In this document: positions 32,987 to 45,773 of the stretch, piece after piece
Position numbering within the stretch: position 1 is the first letter of the stretch
Layout of the letters: every line of letters starts with the position of its first letter
Assembly (NCBI GenBank): GCA_977006965.1
Contig: OZ345368.1
Location: 2,170,001 to 2,234,000 of the forward strand
From: Phymatolithon calcareum
Taxonomy: Eukaryota; Rhodophyta; Florideophyceae; Hapalidiales
Direction: 5' to 3'
Length of the DNA stretch: 64,000 bases
The notes under the pieces: model-generated
What the model saw: only the letters and a program-made list of their open reading frames with translations
What the model was told of the DNA's origin: nothing
The model's database searches: none
Translations under genes and position numbers: made by a program

Positions 32987-35900
32987 GAAAGAAAGAAGTC
33001 GAAGGCAGTCAGACCGTGCGCGGACTGCATGGTTGATGCCTACCTTGAGAAAAACTTCGAGCTGTTTTGCTGGCGGTGAATTTTATGCAAATCGCGCAAC
33101 AGGGCAACTTTATGAAGTCTGGTCGCGATGTTTATTGTCAACTAACATTCTGCAATTTTCAGTCTACGATCCTCTGCGGCGTGCGCACGGTACCATGGAG
33201 TGAATTAGATTGTTTTGTGAACGTCAGAAGGCGTAATCGTTCGGCGAGTGTAATTTATATTGCGAGGAAGGCGATATGGAGCCTGCTTGCTTGGCGGAGA
33301 GGCGATGATAAAATGTTTACTTTCTGAAAGCTTATCCTACGGCCTGTCGTCTTAATAATTCCTTCATTGTCGTTCAAGGTGAAGCTGTAATCACCCAATG
33401 TTGACAAGGCTACATATGTATGTCATGCTGCTTGCCGCACACAGTCGATCATCATAAGTTGATGCTGCCGCAAGCGTAGAGCAAGTCGTTTGCCAGCGCG
33501 TGCGGTAATCGAAGACGCGCCCGCCCGGCTGAAGCAGCCTAGCAACCTGTGCGTCATCAATAGTGAAATGAAGGCGATGTCAGAAACTGAAGGGCCAGTT
33601 ACATCGAGACGGAAGCATTTAGCACTAGCAGATGATAACAGCCACCCTTGTACAAGGGCCTCTACGGTGGAGGAGTCAGCGCTGCAGCTGACAAGGCTTG
33701 GAGAGCAGGATAGAGGTTTCTGTGATCTCACCTTTTCCCATCGACAAAATGGATCCATTCATACAGATTGTGAAACCGCAGTTTGTTTTTGAAGGAGACT
33801 GATTTGAACCTGAATTCTCAAAAATACCACTTTGAAAGGGTTGTATCCTCTGCTGTCGATATCCAGAAGTCAAGATAGTAGAATTTTGAATTCAACGAAG
33901 CGGCATCGTATGTATACACCTATGCCAAAAGACCAATAAATGAAAAGAGGAGCGAATGAATACTCGCCAAGCCCGGGGCTCTTCAAACCATCTTGAGGAA
34001 AGGTTGTGATGCTGCAAGTTTTCGAGCAGCATGCTTTTAGGACTTATATCACAATCAGTCCGATCAGCAATTAGAACCATTTGCTGCAGAGTTGCTACAG
34101 AGTATCCACGGCGTGATAGTCGAATGTACAGTAGTTCTTGGCCAGCTGATGTAAAAATCCTGCTTTTGAATTGAGAAGGACCCTCGGTATCTCGCAAAAG
34201 CATGTAATGGAGTTGATTTGCGGCGGCTGCAGACTACCGCACCTGCATTTCTGCACGTAAATGAGTACTATTGCTTGTGAGCTCCAGTGTCCAGTTCGCA
34301 GTTGCAAACACCGTTCTGCCCCTGCGCTAAAGGAGGGACGACAGCTAACTGTAACTGTGCAAGGAAAAGCAGGCGGCGGTCCATGGGCAGTTCCCAGACC
34401 GTAGATTGCTTTCACTACACGTTGCAAAGGAGCGGACAGCGCTGCCTGCATTCATATAGAAAGCCCGAAAGAACATCGACAATTTGGACGCGCGGCGCAA
34501 TGCAGTGGCGCGCGAGAGTGTCCACGGATAGAGGAATGAGCTTCGAGTCAAAGCAGTCCATTTGGACGTCTGGTCTGACTGTGTGCACGAAACGATCTGC
34601 AGAGGACAAGATATCGGTACAGCATCGCACGATGAGCTACGTGAATCTGGACGCTGAGAAAACGAAAGTAGACACTCCGCCCTGAGTGGTGTGCCACAAT
34701 GCTCAAGGAAGCTGGGAGAGAGGACAGAAGGAGATGAAAGAAGTTAACGAGATGACCAGCTACCGTGAGCATCCTAAATGGTTTCCAACTCGGGTCATCC
34801 CTTTGAAGGACGGCGGCTGAAGATTGGCTGCGTAGAGATTTAGATGTTGAGCTCCTCGAAGCTCTGCACTTTGTGCGGCTTAGAGCTGCTGTGACATCAA
34901 ATACCACTCGTATCTGTTAAAGTCTACTGTAGCCGTAAGGATGGGGAGTTGCTATAGGACAACTCCGAAACCTGCATTAAAGAAGAAGAAGAAAGTAGAT
35001 ACCATCTCGGTACGACGAAGAGCAGGTTCAGTACATATGAGCTTATCATGGCTTCTGTTGGCCCCGAAGTTCGCCCCTATCGCAGACCCGAAGTGCTGAC
35101 AGATCGAATTCTGTGACCGGCAAGGGCAATCAAATGCAAGGATGGCAATCCCAGCGACCAAAGGCATGCCTGATAAACATTGTTGCATTGTCCGAAATCT
35201 GACGTCGCGTTCGGCCTCAGCGTCTTGCGTAAGCGGACGAACTCGAGCTTCTGGCATATGCAGACAAAGAGTTTTTCTCGTTCTAGAAGACGGGAGGAAC
35301 TGCGGTTGTCGTATTAGAGAAGATCGATGCCAAAAAGTTCAGATGTTGTCATTTTGGAACATTCCTGCCAGTGCGGGGCGATACCACGAGGGCATATGAC
35401 TATATGGCGGGAGATTGAAACAGGATTTACCAGAGTTAGGTACAACCGTTGAAGCTCTGTCTTGGGGACAGATTGATTCTCTAACCCTATCACTGCCTTT
35501 CCTTCTCGTTCAATTGAATTGCTTGCCCTCGACCAGCTTTTTACTCTTCAAAATGAGTGTCTCGTTGAGTTTCTCCCTGCAAAAAACATACGCGCATAGA
35601 GAATATGCCTTGTACGGTTCAGTATTACAGGGAACGTATGAGGTATACCTCCCAGCCACGTACCCGGTACGCGGCTGCTCTAGGTGTGGTTCGTTTTGAG
35701 CACGTCGTAGTTCAACCGCAATCGAAATGCTCGAACATGTGGGCAGCGTGCGCAAATATTTTCGGCCACTGCGCATTTATCCATGAGAGCAGATGCAGTG
35801 CGACGATCATTACTGTCCCGTCCTGCTCATGCAACTATATTATCACTGTTCCATTTTATTGCCATTCCAATGCTGCTCTCAGGGTCACCTTGAGACGACC

Positions 35901-38576
35901 CCAATATTAGCATATTTGAAGCCAATGATCACCCACCAATCAATGACACGCCCTGCTCTCAGCACGAGCACCCACTGGAGCTAATTTTTTCACTTTACGC
36001 AATATCAACCCCTTGCTTACAATAATGAGCAGGGAGAGGATTACGTGCGGTCGCAGGATGATTATGTTGACCATGGCCGTTTAAATACAATGTGCTCAGG
36101 TATTGCCATTGAAGCCAACATGAGTGCCGGGACCACAAATACCGGGTCGGCGCCCGTCGGGACACATGCAGGCATTTTTGTGGCAGAAGGGTGGTACTGC
36201 TGGGGCGTCTCCCTGACCGAGAAGCGGAGGCCGTTGACTGTGAGGTGGGGTACCCTGTCGCAACGAGGGGACCTATGATACTAGGGGTACTGCGCCCTCT
36301 ACTTCTTCTCCCTTCCCTCACAAGAACAGATCGATGCTTCGTCTTCCTCACCTCTGACCTGACGCGAACCGCCACCCCATGAATCAGGTACGGCTGCATA
36401 TGTGGCTAGTGCATGGGATATCTCCCGCATTAGATTTCGATGACTCTTTTCTGTGTTCCAATCGATGGCAAGCTGTCCTCTATACCAAACTGGAACACAC
36501 AGCACCAATTTACACTCATCGCCAATATATGCGACCAATGTAGACCCAAATTGACATTTCGTGACAAATCGCACTTCAACATTTATTCGTAAGGCCACGT
36601 TTATGTTAGATTGTTCGTATACGACTCTTATAGAAAATATCGATGAGACCGTTTTATGTGACTTGCAAACAATTCATGGGCAGAACCCAAAAGCACGAAA
36701 CGACGAACAAGTTTGCAGCGCAGCCAATTGCAACAAGGATAATGAGAGGACCATCTTCTGACTGGCATTACGGAAAATGCATGTCACCAATTACACATTG
36801 CCACCAGTGCACATACCGAACGTTCAGTACAGCTTTCAACTTCGTCCGTCCTTCGTGCGGAACTCGTGCGGCAAACACCTCCCGGCATCCAAATTCTTGT
36901 CCGTCCTCACACGCGCCAATGTACGCCGAAGTGTGCCAGCACGTCCAGCACGCAATGGAACTGTCATGTGTACAATGCCGCTCGTGCGCTCACGCTACTT
37001 ATAGTCGCTGACCCTCTCACCGCGAGCGCATGACGTAGTCCGACTGTACTCGCAGGAAAAAGTTTTCCCACTCTCACCCTCGACAGAACACCCTGACCGT
37101 CCGCGGCGCCAGACCCGCTTTCCACACAGCATTCCCCTGGAAATCGTCGAATTCCAAGTCGCAATGACGCCGGCTTTCTACATGTCGGCCGCACCCGTCA
37201 AACACTCCGCGCACAAGCAGAAGAGCATGATATGCAATTCACGCACACCGGGGTTGGGCGCCATGGAGGAAATGGAGGTGTTTCTACGGCAGCAGAAACG
37301 CGCTACAGGGTCCGGAATCAAGGCGGCACGGCGGAAGAATGCACATCCATTCAAATCAGCGACTTCGCGCACAGTCGTGGCGGAACCTGTTGGACGCACC
37401 GTTGTCATGCACCCGAGTTTCGACTGAGGAAGATTTCGTCATTCGTTTGGGAAACGCAGAATGTGCTGCGGTTGGATCATTGGTCGAGTGGGCCTCGAAA
37501 AGTGAGCCGGTTTTGTTTCGCGTAATGGCATGGCGGATACTGTAGAACGTGTCGTTGCCGTTCACACGGGCAAGACATGTCGTAGTTGTTTTCGCGTCGC
37601 GGCGGGCCGGCCCGAGTGGATGGCTGGGTCTGAAGTGCGTCCGACTTGTGGCGGCTGGGGAGTACCGCTGACGGGATGCGAGCAAGGCCTTACTATCGCA
37701 ATGTACATGTAGTGTACAGTAATAGTTTATTAATTCATAAAGCGCATAACTTGTTCAGAGTTCATCCGTGCGCATTATACCTAGCTACTAATTTTTGCTG
37801 CCGCTTCTGGTAAATCAAAGGCGCTCTATTTGTTTCGTTCTCACTGTAGAAGCCACAACAGCTTTTTTTTGAAATGGCGAACTATAAGTGCAATTGCTTG
37901 GTCCGTCGGAGCGTTGAGAAAGACCGACGCAGCTGCCCTCTCTTCGAATGCGACTGCGAGCACAGTACTCTTCTTCTCCCATCTTCCTCTCTCCAACTTG
38001 ATGGATGTCAGTGTATAGATTCGTGAAATGCCTCAAGTGACACTCCTGAACTCTGAAATTAGAGAGAGGATAGTTCTACAACAGTTTCAACTCATGAAAT
38101 TACAGTGTCAACCCATCCACGTGCATAATATCTCAGCATTATCCAAACGTCGCGATGTGTGAGCCATTACTGCGCCAGCCACTTCTACCATTATCCAGCC
38201 CTGTAGCCAATCATCGTATCTCGCCACAAACAGACGACAGTCCCATCCCCACTTGTCCTCGTGGGAAATGCCCATCTCTCCCCCGACCACATTGGGTGTA
38301 TCGTGTGGTGTTTATGCCGGTTCATCCTTGAATACCGTCCAATGAAATTTCAGCACAGCGCGATATTTTGTAAAGTATTTTCTACATAGCCAGCTTCCGC
38401 CTCCCGGGGAGGCGCCAGGTCTTCAGCGACGTCCAGCCATCATTCGAAACTATCTCCGTGTTCATCTCTTGGGCCTTCATCGCCGCCACACTCCCGTTCT
38501 TCTACACGCCGTCACGTCGCATTGTGTGTCGATATCGCCCCGTACCGCGCCCTCCGTCACCGAGATCAACGCCGCG
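32987..38576. other. 5.6-kb stretch without a supportable gene
   Basis: Many short overlapping frames, none with a recognisable domain. The part from 37140 to 37710 is GC-rich and has overlapping frames (for example 37164-37427, 'AMEEMEVFLRQQKRATGSG'), which might be a small or decayed gene, but the signal is weak. No tandem repeats or LINE termini stand out. Confidence 0.35.
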
Positions 38577-39071
38577 ATGCAGTGCACGCTATCCAAAATG
38601 GCAGCCGCCCTCGACGGCGAACAGGTCCTCGGTGTCGTTCTGCTTCTTTCAAGCTACTTCCTCGCCGGGACTGTCGCTTACCTTCTTGTGCTCCGCAAGC
38701 GCAAACTCGCCGCCCGCGCCGAGGCCGTTTCTACCAACACGTCATGTGAGCCGGTGGGGTTGTGGGCCGACTGTATGTTGTACGACCCAATGGCGGGTGT
38801 CCGCGTCGACTTTGGCGCCGCTTGGGTGCGTGCTGACATTGATGCATGTACCGAGACCGTGCTGTGGGAGAAAGATTGCGGGCCGCAGTGTGTCATGTGT
38901 TTGGCGGATGTCGAACTTGAGGAGGAGTGCCGAGTCTTGAAGTGTGGTCATGTATTTCATACGACTTGCGCGGATATGTGGCTTGTTGCAGGACGGAAGA
39001 ATAGTTGTCCGACATGTTCGGCCGTGGTATGTCCGCAACGCGATGCGGATATGAGACTGCTTCAGGCGTGA
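38577..39071 (+). CDS. RING-H2 membrane protein, putative E3 ligase
   Basis: The ATG at 38577 gives 164 aa. One membrane helix near residues 17-39 (VLGVVLLLSSYFLAGTVAYL) is followed by a basic stop-transfer 'LRKRKLAAR'. The C-terminal RING-H2 finger has all eight ligands: C105, C108, C123, H125, H128, C131, C144, C147 ('CVMCLADVELEEE', 'KCGHVFHTTC', 'CPTC'). This layout is that of ATL-type ubiquitin ligases, which recruit an E2 at a membrane; substrate unknown. The frame is open upstream from a TTG at 38469, but no earlier ATG exists. Confidence 0.85.
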   Translation: MQCTLSKMAAALDGEQVLGVVLLLSSYFLAGTVAYLLVLRKRKLAARAEAVSTNTSCEPVGLWADCMLYDPMAGVRVDFGAAWVRADIDACTETVLWEKDCGPQCVMCLADVELEEECRVLKCGHVFHTTCADMWLVAGRKNSCPTCSAVVCPQRDADMRLLQA

Positions 39072-39790
39072 GCTTGAGAAGCGCGTGCCAGTTTTGGTTT
39101 TGGGTTAGGACAGAGGGGTAACTCCTTGGCAGATTAGCGTACGATTTAGAATAACTACGAAGTACATTATTTTTTTTCTTTTCGATTTGCAATCCGGTAG
39201 AGGGGAGCTGCTCTGGGCGCGCAAGAGAGAACTTCGTTCTCGACATAGGACAACATAGATGTACATATTAGGACGTGCAGAGTGGTGCTTGAATGCCGTC
39301 GAGTGGGGCATGTGCTCCTTGCCTCGCGCGGGCGCGCAATGGCAAGTGCATCTACAGTACGCCGGTCCACAGGCATTTCACCACCTCGAACCACGAAGGT
39401 AGCTCAATCACCATGAAGGGTCGACATTCCGTCTCTCATCTCTCCCTTGCTTCACGACCACATCTTTCGCCAAATTGTCGTAACATTGACGAGCAGTGTA
39501 TAGGAGAGGGGAAACTCCGCCGTGAAGTTATTGTATTGGAGAAATCAGGTGGAGGTGAGATAACCCGCAATTATTTGTCGTACACGTGTTCTGCACACAT
39601 CACACAACGCGGCACAACGAAGCCAACAATCAAGATAGGCTTACAGTGCGTTGTCAATGCTTGTCATGTGCTGGCCAACGGCGGGACGGATTGTCGATCA
39701 ATCCCGCTCACCTCAAGCCATCCTTGTAAAGTTGACGTAACAACGGGACGCACTCGCACCCCGCATCCCGTTCCGGCGAAGTAGTGCACA

Positions 39791-41194
39791 ATGCTCGACT
39801 TGAACATCTTCCGCACAGAGCGCGGCGGCAACCCCGACCTCGTGCGGGAGTCGCAGCGTCGCCGCGGTAAGGATGTCGCCATCGTCGACCAGGTAATCGC
39901 GCTGGACGCGGAATGGCGCACGCATCGTTACACACTCGACAACATCTCGCAGGAACGCAACACACTAAATAAAGAGTTGGGCGAGATCATGCGCAAGCGT
40001 TCTGATCCCACGGTGGACCCCGACGGCGCCCGAGCAGCCGCAATCAAGGCGCAGAAGGCCACTCTCGCGGAGCGGGAGACGGTTGCAAAACAGAAGCTCG
40101 TCGAGGTTGAAACTGCACGCGATACAGTGGTAAAGAGCATTGGTAATCTCGTGCATGAGTCGGTCCCGATTGCCGTCGACGAGGAGAAGAATCGCATTGA
40201 GCGTGTCTGGCCTGTCTCCGGCGAAAAGCCCAAGATTGCAGGGAAGGGACTGTACCATGTCGATTTACTGCATATGATCGGAGGTGTGGAGTACGAACGT
40301 GGGATTGCGACCGCCGGGTCGAGAGGCTACTTTCTCAAAGGTCCAGCTGTCATGCTCAACCTTGCGCTCATTCAGTACGGTATTCGCTTCTTGGCGGACA
40401 GGGGTTACACCGCTGTACAACCGCCGTATTTTATGAATAAGGAACAAATGGCGAAGTGTGCGCAACTTGATGACTTTGACGAACAACTTTACAAGGTGTC
40501 CGGCGATGGTGAGAAGTATCTCATTGCCACCAGTGAGCAACCGCTTTGCGTTTACCATCTCGATGAATGGGTGCCCGAGAAGGAGCTTCCACGCAAATTC
40601 GCAGGCATTTCCACCAACTTCCGCAAGGAAGCCGGCTCGCACGGTCGAGATCAATTGGGTATCTTCCGTGTGCATCAGTTTGACAAAATTGAACAGTTTG
40701 TCGTCACTTCCCCTGATGAAAACATCTCGTTCGAAATGCTGGAAACCATGATTGACAACGCTGAGGAGTTTTACAAAACGCTCGGACTCACGTATCAGGT
40801 GGTCAGCATTGTCTCCGGCGCACTGAACGATGCTGCGGCGAAGAAGTACGATCTGGAGGCGTATTTCCCAGCGTCCGGCGCGTATCGCGAGCTGGTGTCG
40901 GCGAGTAATTGTACAGATTATCAGGCAAGGCGACTGGAGACGCGTTGTGGGACAAAAAAGATGAGCGAGGTGCAGTCGAAACGTTATGTGCATATGTTGA
41001 ACAGCACATTGTGCGCGACGACTAGAGTTATTTGCTGCATTTTGGAAAATTATCAGACCGATGATGGCGTCACCGTGCCGGAAGTTCTTAGGCCGTACAT
41101 GGGCGGGACAGAATTTATGCCATTTGTTCGTGACCCGCCGAAGCTTAAGGTTGGCAAGGGAAAGACCAAGGGCAACAAGAGCAACGGCAAATAG
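39791..41194 (+). CDS. SARS: seryl-tRNA synthetase, cytosolic type
   Basis: Intronless, 467 aa. The N-terminal long helical arm (residues about 15-110, 'RRRGKDVAIVDQVIALDAEW' onward) binds the tRNA. Class II motifs: motif 1 near 185-215, motif 2 'FRKEAGSHGRDQLGIFRVHQF' near 277, and motif 3 near 405-425 ('LNSTLCATTRVICCILENYQ'). 'TSEQPLC' and 'YRELVSASNCTDYQARR' are serine and ATP site segments. It charges tRNA-Ser. The C-terminus is a Lys/Gly-rich tail ('KVGKGKTKGNKSNGK'), as in eukaryotic cytosolic enzymes. No targeting peptide precedes 'MLDLNIFRTERGGNPDLVRE', the usual start. Confidence 0.95.
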   Translation: MLDLNIFRTERGGNPDLVRESQRRRGKDVAIVDQVIALDAEWRTHRYTLDNISQERNTLNKELGEIMRKRSDPTVDPDGARAAAIKAQKATLAERETVAKQKLVEVETARDTVVKSIGNLVHESVPIAVDEEKNRIERVWPVSGEKPKIAGKGLYHVDLLHMIGGVEYERGIATAGSRGYFLKGPAVMLNLALIQYGIRFLADRGYTAVQPPYFMNKEQMAKCAQLDDFDEQLYKVSGDGEKYLIATSEQPLCVYHLDEWVPEKELPRKFAGISTNFRKEAGSHGRDQLGIFRVHQFDKIEQFVVTSPDENISFEMLETMIDNAEEFYKTLGLTYQVVSIVSGALNDAAAKKYDLEAYFPASGAYRELVSASNCTDYQARRLETRCGTKKMSEVQSKRYVHMLNSTLCATTRVICCILENYQTDDGVTVPEVLRPYMGGTEFMPFVRDPPKLKVGKGKTKGNKSNGK

Positions 41195-42091
41195 ACATGA
41201 ATAAAACTTGACGAGACTTGTCACTGAAATTGTTGCTGTTCATGAAGGAAACTAAAGTGGAGTGTACCATTCGATCAAGGTGCCCGTGTCGGCATTACCG
41301 AGGTGGCAACCGGTCCTCCCACGCACACCGCGGGAGGTGGTCCAGGACCTACACGAAGCTCTGACCGGCCTCTTTAATATCTGTCAAATTTGCGTTGCGA
41401 AGAAACCATCACGCACGAGATTTTACGCCAGAGCTCGACGTCATCAGCGTAGATAGAGATCTGGAAGAACGGAGATTACTTGCATTCAGAGAGTTGCATT
41501 AGAGGCGACCACACGCAAAGTGGCGAATATGCCCTCCAAGATGCCATATGTGGCTTCTGCATTATTTGAAACTCCACATCACAGAACTTTCGCTCCATTT
41601 CTTCACCGAAATAATTGGAGTTGGCAAAACAATGCTGGACGGGAATTGCTTATATGGTAGAAGCAAAATAATGGGCTTCTCGTGCGGAAAGGACAGGTGA
41701 GACAACATCAATGTTTTGACCAGTGTTCGACAAATTAAGCTTTAACGTTAATCCTTACCGAATTCATCTCTACATTTGACAAATTCCTCCGCCGAGATCA
41801 CACCAGTACGAAATGAAGCTCAAAACGTCAAGTGTGCGAAACGAAAGAGGTTTCGAAACGAAATGCGTTTCGCATCAATATATCCCTGTCAAGAAGCGCA
41901 GAATCGTGCAAAACTACTGTCAGATAAGACTGAAGACAGTGCTCAAACTAACAACACAGCGCCGCGATACGTTCCTTCACTGCAAGCACATTCAGCCGTT
42001 CCCAAAAGCGTAGATACCGAGAACTGCAAAATGATGAAAACTCGACTAGTTGATGAAAGCGGTTCATGCGCCGACACGCGAGAAAAACTCC
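41195..42091. other. gene-free spacer
   Basis: Between the convergent seryl-tRNA synthetase and U1-C genes. The open frame at 41776-42381 is largely the antisense shadow of U1-C. No other feature seen. Confidence 0.5.
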
Positions 42092-42604
42092 TCATTCTGC
42101 AGTCACCTCAAAGGTCTTCACCGGCGATAGCAAAGATTGACCAGCGTCCCCACCTCCTCCTGTCGCAGGGGGTGCGTCGAAAACTCCGTTCGCGTTGGCA
42201 TCCGACGCTGTCGCCCCCACTCCTGCATATTGGACTTCTGCTGCCGCGGCAGTTGATGCCCCTGGCGCCGCCTGCTCCGCGGAAGGTGCAGCCGCAGGAT
42301 TTGGAGCGCCCGGTGGCGCGGACGCAGCATTCGGCGCTGCAGGCGGCGGATTGTCGTCGCGCACAGGAGTGGCGCCATTGAGGGAAGGAAAACCGAACGA
42401 AGGTCGCACGAGACCGAAGAGCACCTTTCGCTCGAATTCTGCTACGATTTCATCAATACGACGCTGCGTTTTCTGCCCGATGAATTGTCGATAATAGTCG
42501 CATACGTTCTGCTTGTGCCGGTTACCGTCGTTGTGCTGCTTGCGCACTGCGACCGAGTCGTGCGTCAGGAATACGTCACAGTAGTCGCAGTAGCACTTCC
42601 CCAT
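42092..42604 (-). CDS. SNRPC: U1 snRNP protein C
   Basis: Product of 170 aa from the ATG at 42604; the frame extends 15 codons upstream but '[20 protein letters not shown]' is the conserved start. The U1-type C2H2 zinc finger uses C6, C9, H24 and H30. '[20 protein letters not shown]' follows as in other members. The C-terminal half is Pro/Ala/Gly-rich and low-complexity. The protein stabilises pairing of U1 snRNA with the 5' splice site (family knowledge), which fits the GT-AG introns seen in this window. Confidence 0.95.
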   Translation of the reverse strand: MGKCYCDYCDVFLTHDSVAVRKQHNDGNRHKQNVCDYYRQFIGQKTQRRIDEIVAEFERKVLFGLVRPSFGFPSLNGATPVRDDNPPPAAPNAASAPPGAPNPAAAPSAEQAAPGASTAAAAEVQYAGVGATASDANANGVFDAPPATGGGGDAGQSLLSPVKTFEVTAE

Positions 42605-42687
42605 TGTCGAAATTCGGCGACGGCGCGGCGCGAAGGCAGTATTGAGCACAAGAAAAATGCAAGTGCTTGATTTTGCTGGGTGAGTTA

Positions 42688-42740
42688 TTTTCTGACCTTC
42701 GGAAAACCTACCTACACATCAGTTTCCGAAGGTCAGGAAA
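42688..42740. repeat. hairpin with 18-bp arms upstream of U1-C
   Basis: Arms 'ttttctgaccttcggaaa' (42688-42705) and 'tttccgaaggtcaggaaa' (42723-42740) pair with one mismatch across a 17-base loop. It is 84 bases upstream of the U1-C start on the same side as its promoter, between the two minus-strand genes. Confidence 0.85.
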
Positions 42741-43091
42741 CATGTTTTTTTTGATAATTTTTCATTGTTTTTAATTGCAATTGATACAACCAACACCGTC
42801 GACGCCAGACTTTTCAGCACAAGAAGAAATAGGCTGAAGTTTTCGCTCTGGGCGAAAGAATGAATCTGCGCTCCTTACTGGCAATATCAGAACGGAAATA
42901 TTATTCTAGCGCGTCAAGTTAAAATTTTATTCAACCTACCAGTGAGACAATACCTACAAAAGAGGCTGTTCGAGTTCATCGTGAATGGCATATTCCTGTA
43001 CGTACCAATTTTGGATAGTTGCTTCTAGAATCCCTCGAGTGCAGTCCTCCAACACAATCCTCTTGGCCTCCTTTCCAGCCAAGTCCTCCTC

Positions 43092-43529
43092 TCACACCAC
43101 AGGATCGTCAAGCCACTCCTCACGCCATTTCAAATATGCAATTCCCGTGCTCAGTGCATGCAGCACCACATTAACCCAAGCGAACGTAACCACAACATTT
43201 CCCGTTGAAGACCTGAATCGAGACGGACTCCCGACAGAAGCTACGAGCGCAATAGTGGGCCAGACAATGCTCAGAGCAACTATAATGCGCAGCTCCCACA
43301 CAGCGGGGAGCTTCATTTTCAGCGAAAAGCGCTCCAGCATGTGAGAGACCAGGATGCCACTCAGCGCAAGCCAGACGACAACTCCAAAGAAAACTATAAA
43401 ACCACAGACAGACGACTTGCCGAAATAGCACCTTTGACCGGCGTTAAGCTTATCGGCTGTACCGCCCCAGACTATCACGTCCAGAAGCCATTCTGCGACG
43501 TACAGAAATGATTGGATCCAGTCAATCAT
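43092..43529 (-). CDS. four-helix membrane protein, MARVEL-like
   Basis: 145 aa, intronless. Four hydrophobic segments are visible: 'FLYVAEWLLDVIVWGG', 'VCGFIVFFGVVVWLALSGIL', 'RIIVALSIVWPTIALVASVG' and 'VVVTFAWVNVVLHALSTGIA'. The short length, four helices and charged C-terminal tail (KWREEWLDD) resemble MARVEL-type proteins by topology only; there is no diagnostic motif. It lies upstream of U1-C on the same strand, with about 490 bases between them. Confidence 0.65.
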   Translation of the reverse strand: MIDWIQSFLYVAEWLLDVIVWGGTADKLNAGQRCYFGKSSVCGFIVFFGVVVWLALSGILVSHMLERFSLKMKLPAVWELRIIVALSIVWPTIALVASVGSPSRFRSSTGNVVVTFAWVNVVLHALSTGIAYLKWREEWLDDPVV

Positions 43530-44578
43530 GTCACCGGAATTCCTTGATGAAAGTGAACAGAAGTCTAGAATGTAGCACGTGGTTGCCTTTCTCTTTATAT
43601 TGGTGTCTGCATGAGGATTGCAGAAACTTTATTCGTATTCCTTGGTTTTCGCTGAGATGAAATCGTCAATACAATGCAATGGAGGAGGTTTGCAATATGT
43701 CTTGAAATGGGGTGGATTGTACATGCGTCAAGGCCACCGCGGCCAAGAGAAGTGACACGAAACAAATACGGTACATAAAAGGGGTATTGCCGGTAGACCT
43801 TGTTGATGACGAAGTTTAGCTCTGGAACTCTGCACCAGCAGCGTCCACAGCGGTGTTTTCCGGCAGTTCTGATATTTGTGCCACGCTCCGGATGACGCCT
43901 ATGCAAATGGGGTGTATCCTCTTCGTAGACATAGTTCTTAGTGGTTCTACGAGTTAGTCTCTTGGGCCCGGAGTGTAAGGCGTGCCGACAATCTTAGTAT
44001 AACCGTACTTTGATTGCGTTGCTTACGTAATCTTGCATGTCTCACGTTATTCTCGTCGAAAAGTGTTTTTGATAGCTCCCTCCGGTATCGCAGTCGTGGC
44101 TGCTTATTGCCTGGCATGCCTTGCTGCGAGTTAATGTGCATGCGAGCTGAAGTCCTAATTTGCAGTCTCTGCGAATGGGAAGAATTACTCAGGTGCGTTC
44201 TAGTTTAGGAATGTCACGCCGTGTGCGAATGTCGCACTTTGTCGAACTGCAGCTGCATTCAAAATTTTTTAAGGGGAAAAGACTAACGCGAGCTTAGGTT
44301 TTGCGCTAATTCCTAAGGTGAGCTTGAAAAGACTAAAATTACGTAAGCTCATTTAATGAGCTTAGGTTTTGCGTTATTTTCGAAACATTTGAGAAACAAT
44401 TTATTTCAGAAAAACAACTAAAAATCAGAACTGTGACTCTCATGAGGGAGGAGTGCATGGAGAAGGGACCACAGGCTCTGTGCTGGTCCTTCTGCTGTGG
44501 TCCATTTTTTGCTCCCCTCGCAAATCTGCACTTCCAGCAGTCTCCAGCGCCTGTGACTCGAAGGTGGGACAGACAGGT
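43530..44578. other. gene-free stretch with small repeats
   Basis: No supportable gene. Between 44290 and 44373 'gagcttaggttttgcg' occurs twice, and 'aagctcatttaatgagctt' (44345-44363) is a short palindrome that includes the start of the second copy. Confidence 0.5.
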
Positions 44579-44579
44579 A

Positions 44580-44715
44580 TTTTTTTTGCAACTGTTTAGT
44601 TGTTTATTTGAAAGCCCTCATTAACACTCCTAAGACTGCACGCACGGGAGCAGCTTTTCGTAACTTGTTCATTCTAGTATATCGCCTGGTCCCTAATACA
44701 GTGACTCGTCGTTCT
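44580..44715 (-). mobile_element. LINE family VI tail
   Basis: Nearly identical to the insertion at 21311-21438 apart from a 4-base insertion ('cacg'). It starts on the plus strand with a T-run and 'gcaactgtttagttgtttat'. I could not assign a clear target-site duplication to this copy. Confidence 0.8.
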
Positions 44716-45166
44716 CCCTGTTGTCAATTATGGTGACGCTGTAGAGTAGTATGGAGTCTAATGCCTTTTCCGTTCGGACTGATACTCCAAATGGGCGTTT
44801 ACAAAAGCGGTTACTCGAGTATTCTGTCTCACTTACAAACGCTTTTTCTTCCTTTTTTCTCAGTCATCGGGGAACTCGCCTGAATTTTCGACATCGATAT
44901 CCTACGCGTTCCGCGCTCCTCACTTCCAGACTTATTCTACAACATCATCTCTCTCTACAGAAATCATCTTGTTTGGCCTATCGTCATTTTACCGGTTTTA
45001 CATGGAACATCCTTGTGGTGCACACAATCCTGCAGATTCAGGTGGCAGTTATCATATGCGTTTTGGCGCTACAAGTCATAATCCAGATGGTATGATAATC
45101 CTCTCTTTTCTTCAGGTTCAGGGTTTACCCTACTGAAATTGGCTCAAATATCATAGGGGCCGATAC

Positions 45167-45350
45167 CGTAATTGAATGGATTTCTTGAGAAGGTACCATG
45201 TGTCCCAACTGGAGGAAAGTCGGCACCTTTGTAGGCGTATTCTATTAGCATTGAAAATTCAGCTTCCTTAATCAGAACTACATAGAATCATGACGTCGCG
45301 ACGTGCACGTCAATGGCTCTAGCTACGTCAATCTCTTCTGCCGGGATAGA
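45167..45350 (-). mobile_element. LINE family IV tail with short TSD
   Basis: The minus strand ends like the family IV copies at 18238 and 54714 ('cttctcaagaaatccattca'). It is flanked by 'ggccgatac' at 45158-45166 and 'ggccgatat' at 45351-45359. Only the last codons of the family IV protein and its 3' region remain. Confidence 0.7.
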
Positions 45351-45773
45351 GGCCGATATCGGCCACTCACACAGAAATGGGGCCCTTTCGGGAAATACAT
45401 CCAATCATGACCCGAATACCTCCAGTATGAAAAATGACCAATGACCACTTTAAAGTGAGGCAAAATTGTATCATATTTCGTGCTGAAGATTAGTCCCAAA
45501 TCTGTTGATATGCACTCAATGAAGACAAACTGTGCAGGTAGATTTTGAATCGTTCTATAGAATAACATCAGCACACGAATTTATTTATCGAAGTAATGCG
45601 CCAGCGTATCAGAGAGCCTGTTCTTGTTCACTGCTTTAGAGCATAATCAATGCCTAAGATTCCACAGTACTGTACAAAAGTCATTTTTATGGTGATGAGA
45701 TTCTGCAATTTGAGATCTTATCACCGTGTTAGCGCGGATTAAAAATTCATTTCTGGATAAAAACAAACAATCT

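Noticed and set aside
39293-39784. 163-codon frame with several Cys just before seryl-tRNA synthetase
   Set aside because: It resembles nothing and lies in the presumed promoter and 5' UTR; the Cys spacing fits no zinc-binding family.
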